Shown piece by piece: positions 48,269 to 62,667 of a stretch of 64,000 nucleotides of DNA. The translations under genes and the position numbers were made by a program. The first letter of the stretch is position 1. Each line of letters begins with the position of its first letter. The DNA is from Mansonella perstans (lineage: Eukaryota > Nematoda > Chromadorea > Rhabditida > Onchocercidae). Below the pieces are notes generated by a model. That model did not search any database. It was given only the letters and a program-made list of their open reading frames with translations, and was not told where the DNA came from. The DNA is taken from NCBI GenBank assembly GCA_037074765.1, contig JBAMDO010000569.1, positions 496,001 to 560,000 on the forward strand, written 5' to 3'.

Positions 48269-51200
48269 TCACAAATCAGTGATTGGCTTTGAATCGCCAC
48301 CGGTTCTCGCCCAATGTATATGACAATTTTTACACAAGAGATGATCATTTAGTGGATAGCAACGCTTTTCCGGTTCATCTGTTAGCTGCATACCACACCC
48401 CTGTAATAATAAAATAGCAGATGAAGTAAAAGTTAAACGAAACTAATAGGAATTTTTTGAGTTTTTATCTTAATCTCTCCCTCTTTGTCCCATTCGAAGT
48501 TTCTTTGGAATTAAATAAAACTGAGATGCAAATAATAGCAAATTTAAGATTCCCAAAGAGAAGGATGTTCTTCTACGATCTAACGAAGAGAGAGCAATAG
48601 ATAATTATAGAATTGAAAAATTCTTACTTTACAAACATAGCATTCAATATGGTAATCTCGATTGATTGCGACAATATGGATTGTCTCTCCAGTTTCCTGA
48701 AAAAAAGGAAAGTTTTCATTGTGAATCCAAGAAATAAGGCGATATCATTCTAAAAGTATTATTGCCATGAAAGATATCAGCAATGCTTTATTCTATTCTT
48801 AAACGTGCTAGTTTTTTTTTTTTTTTAAAGTTTTCCAAAACCGATCTTTTATTTCTCAGAAGCTTTGCCCAAAAAATATTTTACAGCTTACCTTATTAGG
48901 CATAATTGCCTGCAGACATGCGGCACATTTTGGTGCGAAAAGTTTATGATAATCTTCGGTACAGTACACTTGACCTTTCGGACCCAAAGCAAATGGAACA
49001 CCGTCCAAACAACTTTTACATTTTTCGCAACGGAAACATCGTGGATGATAGGATTTTCCAAGTGCTTCCAGAACCTATTAATTTTTCTTAAGAAATTCAA
49101 AACAGTTATTAAAATATTCCCATCCCACTCAAAAAAAAACTATTTATTTTTTGACCTTCCATATGTCATTTTAATTTAACATTAAAATTTCCTTTTTTTT
49201 AAAGTTTGCTTCTCAAAGTAACGGTTACACTTTTGACCACTCCAATCATCATCATAAAGATACATACCATATCCATTATAAAGTGTGAGCACGCAGCGCA
49301 TCGTTCTGCGGTTTCATGCATCCCACTGTATAAGTAATCTTCTTCGCAATACTTTTTTCCTCGAGTCTGAAAATCATCAATTCTATCTAATTTGTTAATT
49401 AAATGATTTGAAATATATTGCATTTTATCATGGCTGAAAAAATTTGAATATTTGAGAATAATTTTAGCATTAGGAACTTCTGCAGTTAAGCGAATCCTAA
49501 AATTGTTGCAAATTTCAGAGTTCCATCAAATTTAAGCTTTTCGAAAATTTCAAAAGTTTCTGTTTTTCCTGCTAAATATAATCATGAAGCACTTTGATAT
49601 AAATGATAATCTTTCAACCTTATAAAACTTTTTCCCTCGCAATGTACGTCCACACATATCACAAGTAAAGCAATTCTGGTGATATAGTTGTCCAAGTGCG
49701 CAAGTGACGTCCACTTCCTCCATTATGCCTTTCCCACATAAATCACAGATACCGATCGGTTTGCGATTCAAGTTCAGTTGTTTTTTCAAGTTATCCGTTA
49801 TTTCGTCATATTTTTTGCGCTGTAATGAAACGCCCGAATCGGTAGATGCTACCGAATCCATACTCTTTTTTCGCCAAGGCGGTATTACGGTAGCGTTACT
49901 TCTCTGCTGTTTGTCGTCATGTTTATTGGAAATTGTCGGCAAAGACTGTTGGCTAGCTAAAATTTCTGCTTGAGAGGAAAATTTATATATTAAGGCTCTT
50001 TTCATTGTTTATTTTATTGCTTAATGTTAGTTCAACTTCTAAGTTCGTCGAAATAACCAATAAAATCTTATTGAATTCTTCAAAATACCGTTCAAATATG
50101 TGTCGTTTATGCTTTTCTTTGCAGTATCTCCATTCACCAATAACCTTTCATTTTGATCAATACCTGACCCATTAATTAAATTCTGAAATTCAATTTTTTG
50201 ACACTTTTTCCAAAGTTAAATCAGACATTTTTTTATCACACCAACATAAAATGAATCTCAGAAAAGTATCATTTGTAAACAGAAAGTCTGAATGAAACAA
50301 CAGTAATGCAGTAGTAGTGGTACCTACAATGATATTCACCATTTTTTAAATTATCTTCAATATTTCAATTCAGGAATAGAAATAATTGTGAAAAATTAAA
50401 AGAAGCAACCCGAGATAGTCGCCGAATCGGTGGTCCACTATGATAGTATGTTTTAGTTGGTGAAATCAAAGCCCGAAAACCACTATTAGCAGCACATGGT
50501 GTTGCCCGGTAGGTGTATTCGTTTGGCTCAGTCCAAGGAGTCTTAAGAAAAGGATATTTATCACTAGAACCGGTAATTACATTATTTGGCTCCCGTGTTA
50601 GCATATCTGCAGGAACAGGAAAGGATACATAAGTGAAATGAGTTAGACTTGAATGAATTTGCAAATTACAACAAGCTTTGCTAATTCTAGAAAATTCAGA
50701 TACCGTGCTGGATCCAGCCGTCGAATTCGATGAATTTGAAGTTTCGGCATTACTGGAAGCACTTGCCGGACTTATGGAAGCTGTATTCTGGGTACAACCT
50801 GATTTTTTCGCATTGACTATGCCAGATACGGTATTCTCGCCGGATACAGTAGCAACGTTAGTGTGACTGTACCGTACTGGGGTTTTTGTAATTACCGGTA
50901 CTGAACGAGTTTCCTCGGTATTCAGGTCTTTCCGGACAGCGGATAAGGTTGGCGAGTAGTGTTGTTGCTCGTACCATGGATTTAATGGGCGGCTAGCTGA
51001 CACTACCTGGGATTTAAATTTAATGTTCAGAAATTTGCATTTTACTTGTTGGTTTTATTTGAAAATTGCTTGGTTTCATTTGATGCATACATTAATTAAA
51101 TCCAAAGCAAAAGAAACCGAACTAATTATTAACTCCGAGTAATTACCTGTTCTTTAAGTTTGCTGATTTCTTCCCTACTCATTTCATTCTTGTTCTTACT

Positions 51201-51769
51201 ATCAGTGGGTATATATGAATTACCATTACTGTCCATGCTAGCAGAACTTTTGCTGCTGAAGGATGTCCCTACTTTAGGATTCCACCTACCATTTCGTACA
51301 TGCTGCAACCGCAAGAACAATTATTGAAAATTGTAAACATGAAGTTCAAACTGATATTGCATTTAAAAAAAAATTAAATTTGATTTCATTTCAAGAAGTT
51401 TTCAAATCTAATTGTAAGCCACCAACAGTAATTCAAGAAAGTGTCATAAAAGCATAGCTTCAAAGAATTGCTTTCTTGTCGAACAGAATTCTTTTCTTCC
51501 ATTTTTAAGTTTTACAAGTTGTTGACATTCTTAAGTTTCTTTTACAAGTTCAATTATAACTGACAAGTTTCAGCCGTTTTTTTCAAAAAATTAATTTATT
51601 AAAGCATGACCTTTTGTTTTTCTAAATTGATGTGATGTAATTTTAACTCGAATTCCTTGCTCACTGTCTTGCTGTCAACATCACTAACAAGACGTTGTGG
51701 TGGTGGTGGTTGTCCGAATGTGTCAAGTTCACGCAAAAAATTACGTGTTTCCAATTCTACATCCGTCAT
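48269..51769 (-). CDS. Three-LIM adaptor protein of the Ajuba/LIMD1/WTIP family
   Basis: Zinc-binding scaffold expected at cell junctions and in cytoplasm/nucleus; in animals this family acts in adhesion, Hippo signalling and P-bodies. Nine exons on the minus strand: 51769-51611, 51302-51147, 51006-50410, 50182-50089, 49956-49619, 49366-49268, 49074-48892, 48696-48628, 48400-48269; 608 residues, all phases consistent. The N-terminal two-thirds is low-complexity, Ser/Thr/Pro-rich (with QPPPPQ near the start). LIM1 starts at Cys406 (CDLCGKGI...[17 protein letters not shown]), LIM2 at Cys471 (CAACSH...[16 protein letters not shown]), and LIM3 at Cys531 ([10 protein letters not shown]...[17 protein letters not shown]). 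The long third LIM with an insertion and the order of motifs match Ajuba/LIMD1/WTIP better than zyxin. The start used is ATG 51769, 25 bases after an acceptor at 51794 (possible trans-splice site); the frame is open upstream, so a further 5' exon is possible. Confidence 0.9.
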
Positions 51770-52889
51770 CGCAAATTTCGTATGACTGAGAAATCTGAAA
51801 TCGGAATTCGATTGATGACAAAATTAAGTACATTTCAAATTAATTTCATGTACGAGTTATAACGAAGCATAAAGACAATATCAGCCTCTCATATTGCCTC
51901 AGGAAAAGCAAATTCTAGTGAATTCAAAGAAATTCAGAATTTGAAAAGAGGATAAATTCTAAAAATTCCCAATTTCCACACCCAACTTCTAAATTAACGT
52001 TCCATTATCCAAAGGATTCTTTATTTAAGAGACTATTTTCACGATTAGCAAATTTCAAATATCATCGTGCTTCAGCCAACCATGGTTTTAATTACTAATG
52101 CAGCAAAAAAAAATTGATGGTATCAGCGGATCGATATCAAAAGAAAAAAATGACAAATGAACTTTCTGAAGGTCAGTTTCATAAAATAAAAAAAAAAAAA
52201 AAACAAGAATTTGAAACATTATTTATCATTAATTATTTCAAATAGAATATTTAGCAGTAGACAGAGATATTAAACATAGTGTTTGGCATCAAATGTAAAC
52301 TCTCTTTCGAGAGATGAATGAATGGATGATTGCTATGAAATAATATTATTAGAAACATTAAGAATAGTTCCTTTTCACAATGTGGGAAAAAGAAGTATGA
52401 TGTGTAATTCAATTGAAAATTTTAAATTTAAATGTAAATTTAGCAAAGAAATGAATAATTCTGGCATAGACAGACATTTGTCTAGTTTTTCTACTACAGC
52501 AACCAATAAAACGGATTTTTCTCTTCCGAATAAATTAGCACATGATTGAAAAATCTTTCTTTACATTAATGATTGACAAAAGGTCAGAAAAGGCGAAGGA
52601 CGAAGCAACAATTGTATGGAACGGATGACGGACATTTGTAAAATTGTACGCTATTGAAAAGAGAGAAAACGAAATTGAATTCATTTCACCTTTCATTTCA
52701 TCTTTTTGTAGTATTAGTTCAGATTATATTTGGTAAGAATTACTAAAAACTTTAATTCTATTAATCGGAAATAGACATTTTATTTGTTCGACAAATGCAT
52801 CTAATTTGAACACATTTTATATAATTTATAAATCGCTATTTCTTATCATAATGCAAACCAGAAAATAAGAAGGAACCGGTCCTGACAGC

Positions 52890-52962
52890 TAAAAGATTTG
52901 TTAGCTAAAATAATAAACAATGATAGCTAAAATGATAAACATAGCTAAAATAATAAACAATG
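52890..52962. repeat. Three-copy tandem repeat TAGCTAAAATAATAAACA
   Basis: Three degenerate copies of a ~20-bp unit in the gene-poor right block. Confidence 0.75.
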
Positions 52963-55900
52963 CCTGATTGATTGAAAATGATACAGGAGAAACATTGAGG
53001 AGAAAAAAAAAACAAATGTGCTTGTTTCAAGAAATTTTTCGAAAAATTTCGGAAATTCTAAAAGAACATCAAAAAACTGTTAATTATCATAAAATTTAGC
53101 TTTAAATTTTTTAAATGTTCGAATAAATAAAAGAATTTTTTGAAATATTTAAAATAATTTCGAACTTTTCAGTATAGCTCAAAGAGAGAGGATAATGATG
53201 GATGAATTGAAGGAGTAAGATGGTGGTGGGAGAAAAGGAACAGATGTTCCCAAACTTTTTCTATCAAGTTTAAGTGCACATTTCATTTGGGAACAAAATA
53301 GAGCTGAACCAAATAAACAATATGAGGTAAAAATATGACAAAGTAATATTATACAGTATTATACATATATGTATATCTAAAACTGTCTAAATTTTTTAAA
53401 AATTATTTCAAAAAAATTTTACTTTCATTTAAATTTTTTGATAAAAACTAAAAAGTAAAGAAAAATAAAAATAAAAATAAATGATAGATCAGTAATGAAT
53501 TAGAAGAGCAACTGTAAGTTACCAATAAAGCAATCACAGCATGATATAACTCCTAACACTGTCCTCTAAAACAAACTCACTGAGCTCTTCCATAAAAAGA
53601 TCAATATATGAATCATTCAATCATTCCTGTTGATTCACTTTGTTACAGCTCATAAAAAAAAAAAAAACCTACTTTGGAAAATAGATCGTTTCTCAAAAAG
53701 CTTTTGAATAAAAATTAAAATTTGAAATATCAGATGAAAGCATTTTATTGAAAATTCATTCAAAAAACAAATTGAAATAGAAGTTAGAAAAATTTACTAA
53801 TTAATTAATAAAAAAATTTAAATTTGAATATAAAAAAAAAATGAAAAAAAAAAAAAAACAAGCATGTTTGACTATTTATATTTAATTGTAGAATTCAATT
53901 ATTTAAAAAGATGCAAAGGAAATTAGCAAATGAGAATTCATTGTTTTCTCGAAAAAATATTTCCAGTTTAGTAGCAATGCATCATTGAGATTTATTTCAA
54001 CAAACTGATCCCTTTGATCAACATGTCACTTTTGTCAATTAAAATTTCCTTACTTTTGTCAGTTAAATTTTAGACTTAATTTCACACTTCATTGCAATAA
54101 GATCTTCAATAAATCTCAGTAGAACTTCATCTTTATTCCATTTTCCAATTGTTTCAAGAAAATAGTTTGTAGATAGAATAGATATTTCAGAAAAAAAAAA
54201 GAGGATAATTAAGATGCACTGAACAAAACTCTTACATTTCAAGAAAAAGGCATCGTGAAGATAGAATTTCAAATGCATTTCCGACTAATTTAATTGCATC
54301 AAAAATATCCAAAACAATGTCCAGTATGAAAGAAATATCCAGAACAACGTCCAAGTATGATCTAATGATCTAAATGGGAATCAATTGCTCGTACGAATGA
54401 ATCACGGTAGGGCGCCATTAATGAAATGCTTTTGTTGTTCATTTTATAACGACAACAAATATTTCAAGTATTTCAACAATGTGAAAAAGATGGCATTGCT
54501 ACCTGTCAATGTTTGAAAGTTAAAATGTTAATTAATAATTTCTTGAAAATTTCAAAGTAAATAATTGTCATCAAAGATTGCTCAATCTCGAGTGCTATGT
54601 AACATTAGCTTTTTTCTAAATTCCAATGAGCTCAATTGTATTCTAATCCTCTTGAAAGTAAGCAATTGAACGTGAAGGTGAAGTTGCATTTCAGCTAAAA
54701 TGAAATTTTTAACTAAATAATTTTTTTTTTTCATTGAAACGAAACAAAATCAGTCTGGCTAAAGATCGATTGTAAATGTCGCCAATGCTTTGTTTGTATT
54801 ATCTTTAAATTGCCACGACAATTTCTTTATACATTACAAATATATGAAATGGCAAGTTGTAATGATACGAATTCCACACAACTCTCATTAGCATTAAAAG
54901 ATATACCTTTCTATAAATCAGAATGACATATCATACCATATCATTTCACTTATAGTCATCTGAAAAACAATTATTGTTGTGAACTTTGAAAAATTTTGCA
55001 GAATTAAATATTTCAAATATTGAAAGCAATTTTTTCTATTGTTAGCTGACATACTATTGCAAATATTTATTTGAAATGAAAAAAATTCATAGTTTAAAAG
55101 TAACAAAAAAAAAAAAAAAAAATACAAGAAAAAGTGATAATAATTATCTCCTTATTGCTAAGGCATAAAGATAATAAGTGATAGAGTGAGGATTTAGGGA
55201 ATGAAATTTGAAACTGAAAACAAAACTCGAAACAATTCGAGAGCACTTTTAACTGATCCTAGAATTTGCACTCAAGTGCAGGCAACGTCTTGGATTATCT
55301 GCTGCTCAAAGATGCATCAATAGAGGTCATTTAATCTGTAATTTTATATTATGATTTTAATCGTACTATAAAACATACAAGACAAACATTGGCTTTTGAT
55401 CTATCCGAAGATTAAATATTATAGAAAAAATGGCTTTGTTCACTTAAATTACATTTATCTGGGCCTAAACACCTGAACACATTTCACATCAGTGAAAACG
55501 TTTCAAGCTGATATTTCCATTACTCAAATAGTACTGTTCACAGCAGAAACGTAGCATTTACGACACTGTTTTAAAACTTTCGTGATTTGCATTCTACGAT
55601 ATATTAATGCGGACTCTTCCATTGTTTATCGTCATCGCGACAAAGAGTTCATTGAGAATCCGTGACAAGATTCGCAAATAACTATGAACAAATATCTGGC
55701 CTAGAAGTCTAGATCAGACGATGTTGAGAAAAAATGAAATGGGAACATTGTCGACATGCACGTCTGTTGATTTTCTAAAATGGAAAGATATTTTAAAATA
55801 GTTATAAATCAGTTCATTGGAGAATAAGTAACAAATAATAACAATAATATATTCTGTTTGTGTACATTTTGTCGCTGTGGTACTACCGATATAGTGTTGT

Positions 55901-57863
55901 TGTGTTGTTGATATGTGTGTTTTTTAGAATGATAGTATCAGTTTTCAAAATAGTATTTAAAATCAATAATTTGTCGTTGCAAGAAACGATTTAAAAAACC
56001 AGAAAAAAGATTAATAGAAATAATTTGCAATAAAATGATTGATAAAATATCGATAAGAGAAACTGATAAGTTGGTTCAAGTGTAATAAAATGAGTCGCCA
56101 TTAGCATTATAAATGTATGCAATCATTTAGTAAAATGAATAAAGTGATTAACGCATTTACGATGGAAGCATTTTGTTAAGTGTAAAAATTAGCAACAATT
56201 TTTCTTTAATTAATTAAGAGACTTCTTTCACTGTTATGCCAATATCATCCTTCTTTTACCCTAAAAAGCAATAAGTGAAAGTTACAATTAATTCACTTTC
56301 CATCTCAAACAATTCACTTTTTGACTAATATACTTCTTTTTGTGTAATGTTGATATATGCTTTTCATTCAGATGATCTTGATAGGATACAACAAAATGAG
56401 GCAATTCATTTTTTCCCACTTCCATTTTTTGCAATTTCCCTTACGAATTTCATCGCTTAGTGAAAAATATGCAAGTCAATTACAAATTTTTTTTTTTTTG
56501 AATTTTATCACAAAATTTGAAATTTCTAATAATATAATTTTCTGTAATAATAGACCATAGACTATTCTCTTAGTCAGTAATTAAATCCAAAAAGCTACCC
56601 TTGATTTGTTCATTTGTTACAGACATTAAATTTGAAAAATCGTCTTTTTAAAAATTTAAATTTTGAAATTCTGCAAATGAGTGACATTGAAAAAATTTAC
56701 GATTGCCAGTAATCCTATAATTTTAACCTTTTTACATAACTATACATATACATAAATACATATATCATTCATTTTTCCTTTCATACTCTTTTTAAACTAG
56801 AAGAAACTTCTCATCCACAATAAATGCTATTTTTAACAATGATTCATTTGAAGTGATAATTATGGCCATTTTCCTTTTCTGTAAAATCTCAAATTGGTTA
56901 TCGTAAAATTTGTTTGTAAATAAAAAAAATCACGAAATGATGGGAATGATTCAAAAAGAAATTTGTAGAGAAATGGTCTATGATGACGTTAATGATCGGA
57001 AATATTACAGATAAACAAACATGCGAACTGGCAGATTTTTAGATAAAAGATTGGATGATAAGATTGTAAAAGAGGAAAAATATTTTGCTGCAAAATGAAA
57101 GCCTTTCAATTCATTTTTACTAAAAACAGGCCTTCAAAAGTAAGATTTGAAAAGATTGAATATATGATGGAACAAACAGTAAAATGTCACCAATGTTCTC
57201 TCATATATGGGAAATAAAATAACTGAAGAGAATTTTGGATGATCATTTAGTAAAAGGAATCATTTAGTGAAAAATCTTCTCAACTAATTGATTTCAATAA
57301 ATCAAATTTGATTATTTCATTTATGTCTCGGGAAGTGAATGAATAGTTTTTTTTTTTCAGAGAAAGAATGAATAAATTCATTTCTAACTTTACCAACCAA
57401 TTCTGATAAATTGAAATGAATACGCTTACGTGTCATATTTTCACAATTGGAATATGGAAAATTATGATGTTTTTTCGAGTAAAATTTAACGTTTCATAGA
57501 ATTTGAAAATCGAAAATCAACACCAAAAAACGATTTAAAGGAAATTTGAAAATCGAAACTGTTACTTTTAAATGACAACAAGAACCATACGGATATAAGC
57601 AAAGAAATATTATCCGTACGTTTGGATATTAGCTAAACGAGCAGTGGAATTATTCCGTATAGAAAGAAAACTAGCAAATGAAAGTATACGATAAAGCTTT
57701 TATGAAATATGATTTGTGTTAAGTGAAACATCGATGAAAAAAAGCGATGTTTTTGTAAATATTGGAATTTGAAATTCTTTCAAATTTTGAAATTTTTTAC
57801 GAGTAACAAATTTACAACGATTTAAAATTTACATGAAATGCTTATGATGGTAGTTTCAAGTGG

Positions 57864-57892
57864 AAAAAAAAAAAAAAAAAAAAAAAAAAAAA
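57864..57892. repeat. Poly(A) tract
   Basis: Twenty-nine consecutive A residues; no reverse-transcribed element could be recognised next to it. Confidence 0.9.
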
Positions 57893-58732
57893 CAAATAAC
57901 GAAATTTGACACTAAAATATTTTATTAATTTGATCTTTTACCACATTTTATACATTCTTAAAAATTATGTGAAAAATTTGATGAATCATGTAGATGAAAA
58001 AAAATTTAGAGCATAATCATCAGAAGTTTTAAATTCATGTATATCTTTCAATGAATCTCCCAACTATTTGATATCTCTGCATCATCTATTTCTAATAAGC
58101 TTAAATTGCTTAAATTCTTGGAAGCTTAAGTTACTAAGTTTACTCCTTTAACTAAAAATTTTCTTCCTTCTATAATAATTTAAACTTATAAACAAACATA
58201 TCATATGTTGTTGCAAAAAGATCAAATTTCACGGTAAATCTTTAAAATATACCATAGAAAATTTAATTGTGCGAAAAAAATTTGAATCTAAACTTTGTCA
58301 ATTAAATTTAAAACAAACGTAAAAAGAATATTCTAACAATAGCAATCAAAATGGAAAATATTTCTTCAAATATTGTTGTTGAGCTTAATTTTTGTGAACT
58401 AATATATGGTGTCTATCTTACAGTAACTTTCTAATTCTTTCTGATTTCATTTAATTGTTTAGGAAGAAAAATTTACAAACAAAAGATGCTAAAAGTGACA
58501 AATTCCAAACAAAAATGGATAACAATAAAGTTTCCAATAGCCATAAACAATACAATCAATTGTTAGAAAGAGTAAACAAAATGTAAACAACTAAAATGAC
58601 CAATGTCCAAGAGAGCATTGATCATACAGCAGCAAACTATCCATAAATGTAAATATTTACATAGTAAGACGATAGAATAGTTTATTGATTTTTTTTAAAA
58701 TAAATGGAGGGAAATTGATTTTTTTTAAGTAA

Positions 58733-58840
58733 ATGGAGGGAACATTGAACAGAGAAGAAGAACAACAACAACAACAGTTCGATAAGGAAATGGACAATAC
58801 AACATTTCGATCGATGAAAGCAATATTAGATGAATCAGAA
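58733..58840 (+). CDS. Candidate first coding exon of an unidentified gene
   Basis: ATG followed by 36 codons with clearly protein-like, hydrophilic content: MEGTLNREEE, a five-glutamine run, then FDKEMDNTTFRSMKAILDES. It ends exactly at a GTATGA donor (58841). The composition (Glu/Gln-rich, a CAA/CAG run) is unlike the surrounding A/T tracts. No domain is recognisable. The next exon would have to start in phase 0 and was not found before the window edge. The ATGGAGGGA segment at the start is duplicated 31 bases upstream. Confidence 0.4.
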
Positions 58841-61800
58841 GTATGAGATAGTATGGCTTATTTAAATACTAATACAAATCAATCAATCACTTTCACCTCA
58901 AACATTTATATCAATTTGTTTTTGTTTTTCCAAATTTGATTAATTTTAACCACTTCATCGAACAATTTATCAATTTTATCAACAAAGTCGGCGAATTTCA
59001 TTAACTCTGAAATGTTACTTTTTCTTTTTTCCAATGAAAAAAAAAACATTTAACTTTCTGTCAAAATTTAAAAACAAATAAAAAAATGTTGAAAATATAA
59101 ACTGAACGGATGAAATTAAAAGTATTTTGTAAAAAAAGTTTTAAAAAATGCAAAAATATTTTTGACATTTTTGAGCTGTTCATTGTAACATATTTTTAAC
59201 AAACTATGAAATCCCGATAGAAAAATTAAAATTGAAACATTTAAATAAATACTGCAGTTGAGATGTTGCAGGATGAAAAGAAAATGTATTGTTTTACTCT
59301 GCAAAAAAAGGCTGCTAAACTTAACTTGAATCCATTCGACTCTGCCTTTATATATATATATCAATTCCAATTAATTGAAGTAATCATATTTTAAGCGATA
59401 ATGGAAGATAGAAATTTCATTAGATGTTGAGATATTCTTACTGGAACTAACTAGCTATGAAATCAGTGAAAATGTGAAATAAAATTGATGATCTTAAAAA
59501 AATTTTCAATTTTTTCATCCTAGAATCCGTGTTTCATTTCTAGGTAAATATCATTACTTATTCTGGAATTTTTTTTTAATTTTTTTTTCTATCATTTTCT
59601 ATCAAAAATTTGCTATCATTACTTATTTTGAAATTTAATTTTAATCTTACATTGTTAGCATTTCAGAAAAGCTTATCAAAAATTCTACACAATCATCTTT
59701 TTTGATGAATTTTAATGTATATTATTCGCAGTATTAAGCGTAAAAATTGTTAGAAATATAGATGAGAAAGAGATAGAACTGATAGTCATTGAAAGGATGA
59801 AAATGATAAGTGATAATTAGCTTTCTTTTTTAAACAGCCTAGTTTTATTTGCTATCATTGCTATCACAGCAAGTACGATATGTTATCAAACGGGAAGTCT
59901 TTTCCTTCTTCGTTGAAAAGAGACAAAGATCGCAGAAATTATTCTTTTATGACTTCAAGTGCTATTAACACCCACTACGACAATACTAAAAAAGAAACGA
60001 TTTCAATTATCAATAAAATAATATTACTAAGACAATAAATAATAATGGTATGAATAATTGATTTCGAAAATTTAAATTTCAATCATTCAATAGAATTGTG
60101 GCAAAAAAAAAAATTGCAAAGTAAGACTTTTTCAAGTAATAATTTAATAATTTTAGAGCTTTCAAAACTTTAAACAGTAATAATTTTTCTTTCTTCATTG
60201 AAGTGTTCTATAAGAGATGTGAAGAATTTTTACAATTTAAATGTATTTAGCGATAAAGAAACGACATCAGGAAAGGAATAGCATTCGATATGGATGCATT
60301 AAAATTTTAAATTTCAGTTTACTGACAAATTTGGGGGAAAAGAGAAATTCTGTAAAGGATAAAGTAATAAAGCAAACGAGTACAGTCGGCATTTTCTCTC
60401 CTGCTGGGCAGTTTAGTTGATCAGAAAGAGCTAACCGATTGAATGACCTTCACGGAGGTAACAAAATACTGAACGTTGGGAAAATATTTTTTTTTTGATC
60501 AAAGCATAGATACTTTACAGTAATGCAAAATTCATAGCTACAATAGTTTATTTTTTGATTTGATTGATTCAAACAATTTCAATTTAAATCTTAATGCATT
60601 CAAAAAAATGAATCTTTTGAAAATAAATTTGCCGGAAATTAAAAAATTTTTAGGTTAAATAAAAATTTTATTGAAAATTGAAGAAGCAATAAGAGTTATG
60701 AAATGTGCACGAAAATGCTTAAAGAAAATTTATAATGTAAAAAAAAAAAAAAAAAAAAACTCCAACAGACATTTCAATTTATAAAACTGCATCTTCTTCA
60801 GAAAATTTTACTATGACATAAACGGATTTTAAAATTTGATAAAGCCAGTAAGGAAAATAGCAAAGTGTAGAGGGATAAATTTCACCATCCTATAGAATGG
60901 ATTGGTTAGTTCAAATTATTTGAGGCTAACTGTATCAGTAATAATATCGGATCTAACATTATGATACACTACATTCGCTTTGGTCTATGATAGATTATTA
61001 TATGTCGTCCGTTTTTTTCCTATCTTTTGGGAACAAAAAAATGAACATTTTTAGACTTCTCAAGCTTAATTAATAATAGATCAACAATTGATCTATTCAT
61101 AACCAATAAATCGTGAGCTATAGAGATTCTATAGAACTTTGATAAGAAACCGTGTTATCGATTCAATTGAAGAGAGATAGAAGAAGATGATAGTCTTGCT
61201 TTGTGGCAGTGTGACTAAGAGACATATACATTTTCACGCTGTTTGATTTCTAATGATGATAAAAATTTGAGTGTCACTTGGTGCATTATCAATGGTACCG
61301 TTTATAACTTCCGTATAGAATCATAAAATTTTGAAAATGGATACGAAAACTGTCTTTGACAATTAACTTCTCCAGTTAACAATGTCTGATTTGAAAAGTT
61401 CTCAAAAGTTCTGTAACAAAATATCTTGCATAAACACAAAAAGAAATGTTTGTAACGATACAATAATTATGTCCTCTTCTATTTCATCTACAACGATCGT
61501 TGCAAGAAATAAGTCAAAACTCATCTGACTTTGAATTTACTGCATCAGTGATCATCAAATAACACAGTACAATTGACTATGCGTGGGAGCTGTACATGTG
61601 ACATAAAATCTGGTATTTCGCGTGGGAATTGCATATGTGACAATTGGAAATCAAACTCAACAACGATCAATTTGCTGTGAAATTGGTATAAATTAAAAGA
61701 TGCTGTATGATTCTATTTTTTTACTTTTTTGTAATTTATCATTTTTTGGGGAAGAAAGGAAAAAACTTTCAAAAAACTTTTGCATGTTCAAATATTTTTT

Positions 61801-61960
61801 GAGAACATGAATAGCAGTTGTGCGATCTCTTGAGAGAATAGCAAGATATTGAAGCTGTGATGAAAAGTGCAAAAAAAAAAAAAAAATTTTGACTCATTAT
61901 TGAAACAAACTTGATTAGAAAAATTTTGTATGGAGAAAAAATCAAAATGATGTCTTTTCG

Positions 61961-62188
61961 ATGAAAAGTAAAGAATACAGATCAGATATCATTATCATTA
62001 ACTTCAACTGTGATCATCAGGTGGTAAAGTCTGATAAAATTTGCTCAGCTATTATCAATCATTGTAGGAATGTGATTGTGGCACTTGAATGTTTCTATTT
62101 TCATGACAAATACAACTGTACAGGAGAAATATGTGTCTGCGACAACAATTTCAAATCATTGTGCAAATTCCAGTGTCAAATAAGATAA
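61961..62188 (+). CDS. Hypothetical cysteine-rich ORF
   Basis: A 75-codon open frame with nine cysteines, crowded in the second half (ECFYFHDKYNCTGEICVC then CKFQC), spacing reminiscent of small disulfide-rich or EGF-like modules. No signal peptide is evident at the first Met, and no clear upstream acceptor or partner exon was found. It could be an exon of a secreted protein or a chance ORF. Confidence 0.25.
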   Translation: MKSKEYRSDIIIINFNCDHQVVKSDKICSAIINHCRNVIVALECFYFHDKYNCTGEICVCDNNFKSLCKFQCQIR

Positions 62189-62667
62189 GAATCACAGCGG
62201 GTGCAATGCATTGGCATTAGGGGTGTGTAAAAATTCTTCAAAGGATCTTTCATTTCACCTTATTAGGATAAAGGACAGATCAATCGTTGAAAGATAGAAA
62301 AAGGACTGAAGCAAATCATGAATGTTAACGAAAAGGGTTCAGAAAAAAATTAAGAATAGTTCAAATAGTTCATGAAAAAAATCACAAGTCAAAATAAATA
62401 TTTGCAGAAAAATGCAAAATAGAAAAAAAGTAATTTAAAAGTTAGATAAATTTTCGCAAAAAACTGGTATGAAATGACTGAATCAAAAATTAAATCGAAG
62501 TTTGATATGGAAAAGTTTATTCTTAAGAAGATCAGTGAATCAATGAAATAACAAACCAGTCTTGTAAATATGGCTATTTGGTAATATGTAAGGGATACGG
62601 TTTCACCCTTCAATTTTTCACTGAGTCGAATTAAATAGAAATTACAAGTATAGAGTTGTTGACATAC

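Noticed and set aside
50640..50720. Possible extra intron inside the large LIM-gene exon (strong acceptor-like CCTGTTCCTGCAG)
   Set aside because: Splicing from the available donors would break the frame, whereas reading through stays open across 199 codons.
60395..60470. Less AT-rich patch with CCGATTGAATGA, reminiscent of a rRNA segment
   Set aside because: Similarity is limited to about a dozen bases and neighbouring conserved rRNA landmarks are absent.
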